Part shown: piece by piece, positions 17,691-25,349 of the stretch | How the letters are laid out: each line of letters starts with the position of its first letter | Position numbering within the stretch: position 1 is the stretch's first letter | IMG/VR virus record: IMGVR_UViG_3300042197_002234 | Location: 1 to 64,000 of that record | DNA from: a virus | Direction: 5' to 3' (one strand) | DNA length: 64,000 bases | Position numbers and translations under genes: made by a program | The notes under the pieces: generated by a model | What the model was told of the DNA's origin: nothing | Databases searched by the model: none | What the model saw: the letters and a program-made list of their open reading frames with translations, nothing else

Positions 17691-19229
17691 ATGAAAAAAC
17701 TAGAAAATAAAGTAAAAATCATAAAGGAGCAGATTGTTGAAGTTGAGAAAAACGAAAACAAAAAAATGTTCTTAAATGAAATGAAAAAAATTGGTATAGA
17801 AAAATTGCCATACGCCTATTCAGCATTAAAACAGTTTATTGATGCTGAAACTATGAGTTATCATTATAACAAACATTACAAGGGTTATGTTGATAAATTA
17901 AATAACGCGTTAAAAAAGAAAAAATACGGTGATTTAGAATTAGAACAAATTATTAAATCAATAAGTCGTTTCGATAAAACTATTAGAAACAATGCTGGTG
18001 GAGCTTTTAATCACGCTTTGTTTTGGAAAATGTTATCTCCTGAAACACAAAATCCCACAGGACCTATTTTAGAAAAAATAAAAAAAGATTTTAAAACTTA
18101 CCAAGAGTTTAAAAAGAAATTTGAAGAGATTGCTAAGGAAAGATTTGGTTCTGGTTGGGTGTGGTTAGTTTTAACCAAAAACAATAGATTAAAAGTAGTT
18201 TCAACCCCAAATCAAGATAATCCATTAATGAATGTGATTGAAGATGGTGGTTATCCTTTGTTAGGATTGGATTTATGGGAACACGCATATTATCTAAAAT
18301 ACAGAAATAAAAGAGACGAATACATTAAAAATTTTTGGAAGTGTGTTAATTGGGAGTTTGTTAACAAATTGTACACAATGAAAGTAGAGTCAAAGTTAAA
18401 CGAAAGTGTGACTTTAAAAACAATTCTTTCTGAAGGTAAATCCGAAAGATGTAGTAAAGAAGAAACTGAGGCAATTAGATTTGTGTTCAACGTAAACCCA
18501 ATAATTAAAGACACTTTTAAGTTATCTGTAAACAAAATATTAAAGGAAGTTTTTTCTGAAAATTACTTTGAGGGTGACGAATACGAGATTGGTGAAACCG
18601 CAGGTGTTTATAATTTAGAAAAAGAAGGTCGTTCAGTTATTAACAAACTAAACACTAACTACAGTTGTTTTTGTATAATTTTAAGTGATATTAATAAAGT
18701 TCTAAAAAGCGAAGGACTGGAAGAAATTAAAATAATTGGTTTAACACCCAAAGAACAACTAATACAAACTAAAAAATTGGTAAAACTAATAGATAAATAC
18801 AAGTTTAGAATCTTTGATAGAGAATCAAGTACTTTTCAAAATATCATGAGAGTATTAATTCAGACCGATAGTTGGGGTCAAAAAAGAGAAGATGAAACTA
18901 TTAAAATTTTAAAGAAAAAATTTGGTGAGGAGAATGTAATTGCTGTTGGTAAATTAGGTAGTAAAGAAGATATGATTGGTGGTATTGACTGTGAAATAAT
19001 TATAAAAGGTAGAAAGTTAACCTGTCAAATTAAACCCTTTACATCATTCAAAAAAATTGACAATGAATTGGTTATTTATGGTTCTGCAAATGTAAAAAAA
19101 TATAATACGGACTGGCTAATCTTCACAAAAAATAATAAAGAAGTTTTAATTTTTAGAAATCAAAATACTAAGATTGTTGGGGGTGATTATGTTTTTCCTG
19201 ATAATGATTTAATTTATACTCTATCATAA
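17691..19229 (+). CDS. Fe/Mn superoxide dismutase fused to PD-(D/E)XK nuclease-like domain
   Basis: Residues about 37-228 are a complete Fe/Mn superoxide dismutase. Metal ligands are His58 (SYHYNKHY), His108 (AFNHALFW), Asp194 and His198 (LDLWEHAYY). Gln175 in STPNQDNP and the GG at 103-104 follow the Mn-type pattern. The domain would convert superoxide to oxygen and peroxide. Residues 235-249 are a linker peptide ending TILSEG, similar to capsid-targeting/prohead-protease sites. The C-terminal domain contains E400/E402, GGIDCEIIIKG (Asp433) and TCQIKPF (Gln446, Lys448), a PD-(D/E)XK core like that of the protein at 13813-15318. Residues 250-390 are not recognised. The fusion is one uninterrupted frame of 512 codons with a promoter-like element upstream. 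I know of no characterised SOD-nuclease fusion. Confidence 0.88.
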   Translation: MKKLENKVKIIKEQIVEVEKNENKKMFLNEMKKIGIEKLPYAYSALKQFIDAETMSYHYNKHYKGYVDKLNNALKKKKYGDLELEQIIKSISRFDKTIRNNAGGAFNHALFWKMLSPETQNPTGPILEKIKKDFKTYQEFKKKFEEIAKERFGSGWVWLVLTKNNRLKVVSTPNQDNPLMNVIEDGGYPLLGLDLWEHAYYLKYRNKRDEYIKNFWKCVNWEFVNKLYTMKVESKLNESVTLKTILSEGKSERCSKEETEAIRFVFNVNPIIKDTFKLSVNKILKEVFSENYFEGDEYEIGETAGVYNLEKEGRSVINKLNTNYSCFCIILSDINKVLKSEGLEEIKIIGLTPKEQLIQTKKLVKLIDKYKFRIFDRESSTFQNIMRVLIQTDSWGQKREDETIKILKKKFGEENVIAVGKLGSKEDMIGGIDCEIIIKGRKLTCQIKPFTSFKKIDNELVIYGSANVKKYNTDWLIFTKNNKEVLIFRNQNTKIVGGDYVFPDNDLIYTLS

Positions 19230-19237
19230 TATTTATA
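19230..19237 (+). promoter_or_regulatory. TATTTATA promoter-like element for the gp13-like operon
   Basis: Plus-strand TATTTATA begins directly after the SOD-fusion stop codon and lies 13 bases before the ATG at 19251. Confidence 0.5.
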
Positions 19238-19250
19238 TAGAAAAGATATT

Positions 19251-20372
19251 ATGGCTATAATACCACAAAACGAAAGAGAATCTCTTTATAAAAAAGTTAG
19301 ACACATTTTAGGGGCACCACTTCGCTCGGTTGAGTTAGAAGATGAACAAATGGATTCGTTACTTGAATTTGCCATTGACGATTACTCACAATATGTTCAA
19401 AATTGGTTAATAGAATCACAATGGGCTAGTTTGTGGAATTTAAATTTAGACACTCAGTCACTATCAAGAGCATTTTTAACTAAAAGTTTAGATTTTGAAA
19501 CAAGATATACATACGCTTATTCTAAAATTGTTGGATTACAAGCGGGCGGAGATTGGGTTTTAAAGAAAGATTATATTCAATTAGTTCCAAACCAACAAAT
19601 ATATGAAATTCCTGCTGGTAGAGAATTAAACGAATTATTATGGTTTACACCATCAGAACTTAATAACTTGTTATTTGACCCTTGGACTTTCGGAGCCTTG
19701 GGTGGTGCTGGATTAGGTGGTCCTGCGGGATATTCTCAAATGGGATATTCAGGTTCTTATTTTATGATGCCAGCATTTGACATGTTATTGAGGATGCAAG
19801 AAATTAACATACAAAGAAGAATTATTGCGGGTGATTTAACTTATCGTGTAACCGCTTTACCTGATGGTAAAAAGGGTATTCACCTTATGAATACACCTGG
19901 TGGTAAATTTGACTTTGGTAATGCAACATTAATGAGAGGTAAAGTTTGGTATTGGTATTATGATGTTGGTCCTGACGATAGAGATAAATGTTTAAAAGAC
20001 AATCCTGACATTATTAAATTACCCTCTGATGTTCCATTTGATAAAATATCTTGGATTGATTTAAATAATCCCGCACAACAATGGGTTAGAAGATATTTTA
20101 TCGCTAGTTGTAAAGAAACTTTGGGTCGTGTTAGAGGTAAGTTTAGTGGTAATATAAAAACACCTGATAGCGAATTAACAATGGATTATCAAAGTTTATT
20201 AACTGAAGGTAAAGACGAAAAATTAAAATTAGTTGAGGAATTAATCGGTGCTGAAGGTACTTTAGCCAGATTAAAACCTGATAAAGTTATGGAAAGAGAA
20301 GCTTTATTGGCCGAAAATTTAAATAAACAACTCAAGTTCAGAGCAATGCCTCGTCAAATATATGTAATTTAA
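19251..20372 (+). CDS. Neck protein, T4 gp13-like
   Basis: A 373-residue protein. The N-terminal helical part (LYKKVRHILGAPLRSVELED, followed by MDSLLEFAIDDYSQYVQNW) and the C-terminal block QQWVRRYFIASCKETLGRVR with KFSGNIKTPDSELTMDY resemble the gp13 neck family, which with gp14 closes the filled head and joins the tail. T4 gp13 has 309 residues; the extra length is a Gly/Met-rich loop around residues 140-175 (GALGGAGLGGPAGYSQMGYS). The following small gene starts one base after the stop. Confidence 0.75.
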   Translation: MAIIPQNERESLYKKVRHILGAPLRSVELEDEQMDSLLEFAIDDYSQYVQNWLIESQWASLWNLNLDTQSLSRAFLTKSLDFETRYTYAYSKIVGLQAGGDWVLKKDYIQLVPNQQIYEIPAGRELNELLWFTPSELNNLLFDPWTFGALGGAGLGGPAGYSQMGYSGSYFMMPAFDMLLRMQEINIQRRIIAGDLTYRVTALPDGKKGIHLMNTPGGKFDFGNATLMRGKVWYWYYDVGPDDRDKCLKDNPDIIKLPSDVPFDKISWIDLNNPAQQWVRRYFIASCKETLGRVRGKFSGNIKTPDSELTMDYQSLLTEGKDEKLKLVEELIGAEGTLARLKPDKVMEREALLAENLNKQLKFRAMPRQIYVI

Positions 20373-20373
20373 T

Positions 20374-20754
20374 ATGTCATCTTTTAGAAGAAATTTAGGT
20401 AGAAAACAAGTTAGTGATAAAAATTATTTATTTGATTTAGAAACTTTAAATCAAATAAAAAAAATAGAACCAGTTAGTAATAACACTAAGATTGTCCATA
20501 CAGAACAATATAGTGTTACTAACGAAGATTTATTATTGGTTAAAACTAAAGATTCTGCAACAATTTATTTAAATGAAAATAGTAGTGATTTTATAATAAT
20601 CAAATCATTAACCAACACCACAATTAAACCTACTAATTCAAAAATTGATGAACTATATGATGAATTAAGTATTGGTGTAGGAGCTTGTGTTGAACTTCAG
20701 AAAATTGAAAATAGTTGGTACGTAATGTCTTCTGACGGTGTTAAGGTTGGTTAA
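20374..20754 (+). CDS. Small beta-rich protein, probable virion component
   Basis: A 126-residue protein one base downstream of the neck gene and clearly cotranscribed. After a basic N-terminus (MSSFRRNLGRKQVSDKNYLF), the rest is short beta strands, with KDSATIYLNENSSDFIIIKS, LTNTTIKPTNSKIDELYDEL and a final VELQKIENSWYVMSSDG. This alternation and the C-terminal ENSWYV strand resemble small capsid-decoration or neck-associated beta domains. No family was recognised. It ends four bases inside the convergent DNA polymerase gene. Confidence 0.55.
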   Translation: MSSFRRNLGRKQVSDKNYLFDLETLNQIKKIEPVSNNTKIVHTEQYSVTNEDLLLVKTKDSATIYLNENSSDFIIIKSLTNTTIKPTNSKIDELYDELSIGVGACVELQKIENSWYVMSSDGVKVG

Positions 20755-23465
20755 ATAACATGTTCCTCCCATCCAGGTTCCGCTAAGTCATATATATAAT
20801 CAGGACTCATTCCTCTTTTTTCCCAATACCTTAATTCGGATTCACTAATATCTAAAACATCTTCCTTTAATCTGTCTTGGTCACCTTCCTTAAACGGTAA
20901 ACCATTTATAAGTTCACATTGGTCTTTAGTGAAGAGCCCTCTTTGTTCAGGGTCAGTCACCAATAAGGATTCTCTAATCTCTTCTTTAAACACAACAAGT
21001 AGAGGTTCAATTCGTTTGTTAAATGTAACTATTGCTCGAGGAACATTATAATCACCTTTCATTTCAGGATTATTCTCAATCTCACTTTGGTCTAACATAT
21101 AACAATTTAAAACAATATCCTCTTTCTTTTTTTGAACATCACCATGAGAGGCTCTACTACCATTATTAACATAATGTATAACATCACCTAACTGTACATT
21201 TAACCCATGGTGTATTGCAAGTTCCATATGAGCCATTCTACTCATTAATGAACCACCCTTAGTTTTTTGAGTACATCGTAATCTATAATCTTCTAAAGAT
21301 AATTTAACTTTAGCTCTTTGAGCGATTTTCATTAATGGGATATCTTTATTAAAAATTTTTGTAAGATATTCGTAATACCACTCAACAAATTCCTGACCTT
21401 TACCCTCTAATAATTGTTTAATCCCCTTATCTAAGAAGTCCTCAATGTATAATGGAAGTTTTTTAGATTTAATGGTGTTACCAGTAAGTTTAATTTTACC
21501 ACTTGCTTCCATAACCGCATAGTTTTTACGGGCTAAGTTAATACATGATGGCCAAGTTCCGTCAGTATCTAAAGCCATCTCACCTCTCATAAATAAATCA
21601 TTAAACTCGGCAACATCAGCATCGTCACCCGTATATTCTTCACCCTTTTTAACTTTCCAATTTAAACCTTTACCTATGTAACGTCTATTCTCCCATCCAT
21701 CGGGTTTAGAGAAGTTTACACCGTCAGTATCCATCACAAGTGGTGTATAACCACGTTTCATGAAAAACTTAATCATCTGACGAAGATATTGGCGACCTGT
21801 ACAAGTAATCTGTTCACCCATATACATATCACCCCACGCAAACACCTGTGGTGCAGATAACGCGCCGAACATTGAGTTAATAAAAATCTTAATCGGTAGT
21901 TGTTTACGGTCATAAGAAAGTGACTTCTTTTTATCTTTATCATACCACTCAGATGCCAAGTTTTTATACATGATACGAGCGTTACGGAAATAAGATAACA
22001 TTCCTTTCATACCACCAAGAACGTCACACTTAGGGAATACGTCATGAACCAACTGAATTGATGGGTATAGTGACGAGTAGTCAAGTTTTAGTACGTTTCT
22101 TGAATAACCTACCTTAAGTAGTCGTGAAAGACCGCCAACAAATTCTGTTTTACTTTCTTTTTCAGGTATAGCAAGTTTGTGTTTGTAACTCCAAGCCAAC
22201 ATAATCATTTTCCATAGAGTTGCTGTACCCATAGTACTAACTCTTTCATATGTTGTTGGTACCATTGATGCCAGTAGAAACGTACCCTGATTAAATTCTT
22301 CATCTACTGCCAAGGTTTCTTCTAAGTCATCATCAAGATATCTCTCAACTATATTGTCACCTGTAACTTTTATATAAGTACCTGGGAATCTTTTGTCTAA
22401 ATCTTTAAACTCAGGTTTGTCGGTTTTTTTGTATTTACCGTTTTTAACATTTAACCAATACTCATTCTTATCTTTATACATAGAACCAATATCCTCATGA
22501 GCTATGTAAACTCGGTCAGGAGCTTCAGCTTCAATATATTGTGTAATATATTTCAAACCCGCAGATTTTATTGATGAATTAATTGCTTGAGCACGTCTAA
22601 CGGAATGAATAATATCAACAACATTATAACCCCATATACTTGTCTGAGTATATTTTTCAACCTCATTTGCAAGTTTTAACATACCATCTTTTTGAGTGAT
22701 GGTTCTTTGGGGGTTTAATGATTTACAAATTCTTTTAATGTCAATATTGAGTGATTTACATCTCTCAACAATCCAGTACCAGTCGAAGTTAAATGAGTTA
22801 TATCCACCAATAATCGATGGTTTAATATCATCAAGTACATTGAAAAACTCAACCAAACCTCTTCTTTCTTCATCCTCATTTGAACACTCAATAACCTTTT
22901 GATACCCTTTATTAGTTTTAATTCCAATCATGAATATACGACCGTCTTTAGGTTCTAGTGCGGTCGTCTCTAAGTCGAATACAAACCTTGTTAGGTCATT
23001 ATATTCTTCATACCCTTTGAATAATCTTTTTTCTCTTTGTATTAGATATTGTTCAACGGGTGGTAAAACTAAAATTTTATCTTTAACCCTTTCCGACCAA
23101 GGGTCTATTCCTCCATCTCTAAAAAACTGAATTAATGAACGATACCCTCTTAGAGATTTAACTAAAAATTTTAAACCTTTTTCTAATCTTTCATCACCCT
23201 TTGTTTCTAATTTATCTATGACAATACCATATTTGGTCATGGATTGTTTTTGTAAATCTTTTGAGGTTTGATAAAAGTTTAATCCTCTTAGGTCTCCAAC
23301 CCAAGCAAATGCGGTAAAGGTGTCTTTTTTAATAACCTTACCTGTACCAGGAATTTCTTTAATTTTGTAAATGGAATCTGTGACATAATCGAACTCTATA
23401 GCCACAATGTGTTCTTCAGGGTCATTACCCTCAAGAAAAGATTTAATTTCTTCTTGACTAATCAT
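20751..23465 (-). CDS. Family B DNA polymerase, T4 gp43-like
   Basis: A 904-residue replicative polymerase; T4 gp43 has 898. Exonuclease motifs are FVFDLETTALEP near residue 163, IIGGYNSFNFDWYW near 215, and a VVDIIHSVRR region. Polymerase motifs are KLDYSSLYPSIQ near 461 (motif A), KQLPIKIFINSMFGALSAP near 527 (motif B) and LVMDTDGVNFS near 578 (motif C). All catalytic carboxylates appear present. The C-terminus (GMSPDYIYDLAEPGWEEHVI) is where T4-type polymerases bind the sliding clamp. The leader is long for this window (60 bases after the promoter-like element) and holds a seven-codon open frame. Confidence 0.96.
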   Translation of the reverse strand: MISQEEIKSFLEGNDPEEHIVAIEFDYVTDSIYKIKEIPGTGKVIKKDTFTAFAWVGDLRGLNFYQTSKDLQKQSMTKYGIVIDKLETKGDERLEKGLKFLVKSLRGYRSLIQFFRDGGIDPWSERVKDKILVLPPVEQYLIQREKRLFKGYEEYNDLTRFVFDLETTALEPKDGRIFMIGIKTNKGYQKVIECSNEDEERRGLVEFFNVLDDIKPSIIGGYNSFNFDWYWIVERCKSLNIDIKRICKSLNPQRTITQKDGMLKLANEVEKYTQTSIWGYNVVDIIHSVRRAQAINSSIKSAGLKYITQYIEAEAPDRVYIAHEDIGSMYKDKNEYWLNVKNGKYKKTDKPEFKDLDKRFPGTYIKVTGDNIVERYLDDDLEETLAVDEEFNQGTFLLASMVPTTYERVSTMGTATLWKMIMLAWSYKHKLAIPEKESKTEFVGGLSRLLKVGYSRNVLKLDYSSLYPSIQLVHDVFPKCDVLGGMKGMLSYFRNARIMYKNLASEWYDKDKKKSLSYDRKQLPIKIFINSMFGALSAPQVFAWGDMYMGEQITCTGRQYLRQMIKFFMKRGYTPLVMDTDGVNFSKPDGWENRRYIGKGLNWKVKKGEEYTGDDADVAEFNDLFMRGEMALDTDGTWPSCINLARKNYAVMEASGKIKLTGNTIKSKKLPLYIEDFLDKGIKQLLEGKGQEFVEWYYEYLTKIFNKDIPLMKIAQRAKVKLSLEDYRLRCTQKTKGGSLMSRMAHMELAIHHGLNVQLGDVIHYVNNGSRASHGDVQKKKEDIVLNCYMLDQSEIENNPEMKGDYNVPRAIVTFNKRIEPLLVVFKEEIRESLLVTDPEQRGLFTKDQCELINGLPFKEGDQDRLKEDVLDISESELRYWEKRGMSPDYIYDLAEPGWEEHVI

Positions 23466-23488
23466 ATTTTATAATTTTAAGTGGTGTA

Positions 23489-23512
23489 TTAGCTGCCGTA
23501 CCAAGACGACAT
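23489..23512 (-). promoter_or_regulatory. Seven-codon upstream open frame in the DNA polymerase leader
   Basis: Minus-strand ATG TCG TCT TGG TAC GGC AGC TAA encodes MSSWYGS and stops 23 bases before the polymerase ATG. Its ATG is 13 bases from the promoter-like octamer, the spacing used by real genes here. It could be a leader peptide tuning polymerase translation, or chance. T4 gp43 is autoregulated in its leader, but no matching hairpin was proven here. Confidence 0.25.
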
Positions 23513-23525
23513 TTACCTTACCCTA

Positions 23526-23533
23526 ATAAATAT
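23526..23533 (-). promoter_or_regulatory. ATATTTAT promoter-like element for DNA polymerase
   Basis: Minus-strand TATATTTATTAGGG lies 60 bases before the polymerase ATG and 13 bases before the small leader frame. Confidence 0.45.
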
Positions 23534-23573
23534 AAAACTATAAAACAATTATGTCAAACATGAAGAATAAATT

Positions 23574-24314
23574 TTACGGTGTTGTTACTCCTCTTTTTGA
23601 GACTACTTTGGAACTCATTTCATTTGCAAAAGTCATAGATTTTGGAACATCTTGGGTTTCATAATATTTTAAAATAAAAGAAGCGGTAAATGTATCGCCA
23701 GCACCACTAACATCAATTGTTTCTTTTGGGTTTAGAACTGGATATAAAACTTTATCGTATGTTGAACCTTTAGAACCTAGTGTCGCAATTATATTTTTAA
23801 ATGATGAAAAATTTTTATTATTATTCATTTCATTTTCATTTAATTTTACAAAAGTAAATGACTCTATAATTTCTTCATTTAGTTTTCTCTTGGAATCTAA
23901 AATTGAAAGTTTTGAGTTCTTACCAATAAAAACTAAATCTTCGTCAGTTAAAAATCCTTTGTTGTAATCACTAACTATTACAATATCAAATGAGTTTATA
24001 TATTTACCATCACTAAACTCAATACTGATAGGTTTTATTTTGTACTCACCTTCATCAAGCCTAATAAACATGTGATTACTTTTGGACTCAACAAATCTTG
24101 TTTTAGTTATTTGTTCTGTTTGGAACCAATGTATAATGTCCAAATCTTTAGATAACGATTTTAAATTTTCAACTACGTTGCCCGACATACCACTATTTTC
24201 AATAGTATTCATTGGTTTTAATACAGGTACAGGAGCTTCAGGGCAAACTCTAGTTACTTCAGAATATATAAATCTATCTAAACAAGATTCTCCAATTACT
24301 AATATTTTTATCAT
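23574..24314 (-). CDS. PfkB-family sugar kinase, heptose-7-phosphate kinase-like (HldE N-domain type)
   Basis: A 246-residue ribokinase-family protein. The N-terminus GESCLDRFIYSEVTRVCPEA followed by PVPVL closely resembles the RfaE/HldE kinase domain (LDRYxxGxxxRxSPEAPVPV), which phosphorylates D-glycero-D-manno-heptose-7-phosphate on the way to ADP-heptose. GMSGNVVENLKSL matches the GGAANVA sugar-binding block. VSGAGDTFTASF is the PfkB signature with catalytic Asp. It is shorter than bacterial HldE kinase domains (about 315 residues), mostly in the middle. No adenylyltransferase domain is attached. It is followed two bases later by a cupin gene. Substrate identity is inferred from motif similarity. 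Confidence 0.75.
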   Translation of the reverse strand: MIKILVIGESCLDRFIYSEVTRVCPEAPVPVLKPMNTIENSGMSGNVVENLKSLSKDLDIIHWFQTEQITKTRFVESKSNHMFIRLDEGEYKIKPISIEFSDGKYINSFDIVIVSDYNKGFLTDEDLVFIGKNSKLSILDSKRKLNEEIIESFTFVKLNENEMNNNKNFSSFKNIIATLGSKGSTYDKVLYPVLNPKETIDVSGAGDTFTASFILKYYETQDVPKSMTFANEMSSKVVSKRGVTTP

Positions 24315-24316
24315 AA

Positions 24317-24709
24317 TTATAAATTATTTTGAGAGTCGCCTTTCCATACTCTATATGAATCAGAATTAAAGTGTTCTGTCGAAACCTCGAAAATAACACC
24401 ATCAGTCAATGCTTCTAATTGATGTGGTTGACCAGGATATTGACGGACGGTATCACCAGGGTTTAAAGTTATTTCATTAACTTCTGCGGTTTCGGTATCA
24501 ATCCATCTATAAATAAAATAACCTTCATTTACATACCAAGTTTCATCTTTAATCATATGGTAGTGCATAGAAAATTTACAACCTTTTTTAAAGTTTAACA
24601 ATTTACCACAATATAATTCATTGTTTTCAAATATAATTTCATGTCCCCACCCTTTTGGAATATTACATTCTTTACACTCAAAGGCATTATAAATTATAGG
24701 TTTTTCCAT
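24317..24709 (-). CDS. Cupin, sugar-phosphate isomerase-like
   Basis: A 130-residue single cupin domain. Metal-site residues appear in FSMHYHMIKDETWYV (two His and Glu) and in GQPHQLEAL (His). The PKGWGHEIIFENNELYCGKL block resembles type II phosphomannose isomerase and related sugar-isomerase or epimerase cupins. It starts an operon with the heptose-kinase-like gene downstream (two-base gap), so a role in preparing an activated sugar is inferred. The exact reaction is not known. Confidence 0.65.
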   Translation of the reverse strand: MEKPIIYNAFECKECNIPKGWGHEIIFENNELYCGKLLNFKKGCKFSMHYHMIKDETWYVNEGYFIYRWIDTETAEVNEITLNPGDTVRQYPGQPHQLEALTDGVIFEVSTEHFNSDSYRVWKGDSQNNL

Positions 24710-24743
24710 ACCTAAATTTAATAACCAAAATAAAATAAGTAAA

Positions 24744-25301
24744 TTAAATAGTTGTTGTTGTAGTTGTTACTGGTATTGTTGTGGTAGTCGTAACAGGTGA
24801 TGTTGTTGTAGTTGTTATTGGAATTGTTGTAGTGGTAGATGTACAAGGACAACATTCTGTGGTTGTGGTTGTAGTAAAAGGTCCATTAACACAACATGGA
24901 AACTCGGAAGTATAACAAGCGTTATATTCTAAATCATCAGCAATGAATGATTCTTGTACATTTATTAGTAATTTTTCTCTAATTGGTAATATAAGAACAC
25001 CATCATCGTTTCTAAGCATAAATTGACCTTCATATCTACCAACCCTGTTAGTATCTTTTGGGGTAAACTGATAATAAATGTAATATTCTGGTTCTGCGTT
25101 TGGGTCTAAAAAAGTTTTTTCAACAAATCCTGCAGGTCTTGAACTTATTTTTGGAACGCCAGTTTCAATATCAACCATAGAAAAGAAAATGGCTGATAAT
25201 TCAATAGTTTTCATAAAACTATAATAATCACTTCTACCATCTTTAACTACTTGTAATTTTAATACAGGTAATGTTGCGTTCTTTTTGATGAAAAAATCCA
25301 T
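24744..25301 (-). CDS. BppU-like virion protein with Thr-rich mucin-like tail
   Basis: A 185-residue protein. Residues 1-125 form an Ig-like beta domain beginning MDFFIKKNATLPVLKLQVVK, with an RVGRYEGQFMLRND strand pair, resembling the N-terminal domain of baseplate upper proteins that anchor receptor-binding proteins. The last 50 residues are almost entirely Thr with Pro, Ile and a few Cys (for example CCPCTSTTTTIP), a mucin-like tract. Such Thr runs are good candidates for O-glycosylation by the nearby transferases. It is monocistronic with a TATTTATA element 15 bases upstream. Confidence 0.6.
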   Translation of the reverse strand: MDFFIKKNATLPVLKLQVVKDGRSDYYSFMKTIELSAIFFSMVDIETGVPKISSRPAGFVEKTFLDPNAEPEYYIYYQFTPKDTNRVGRYEGQFMLRNDDGVLILPIREKLLINVQESFIADDLEYNACYTSEFPCCVNGPFTTTTTTECCPCTSTTTTIPITTTTTSPVTTTTTIPVTTTTTTI

Positions 25302-25316
25302 TGAATGTTTTTATTC

Positions 25317-25324
25317 TATAAATA
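25317..25324 (-). promoter_or_regulatory. TATTTATA promoter-like element for the BppU-like gene
   Basis: Minus-strand GTATTTATAGAATAAAAAC has the octamer 15 bases before the ATG at 25301. The same TATTTATAGAATAAAA string occurs upstream of the giant fibre gene at 50795. Confidence 0.5.
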
Positions 25325-25349
25325 CTTTACTTTACAGAAATAAATAATA

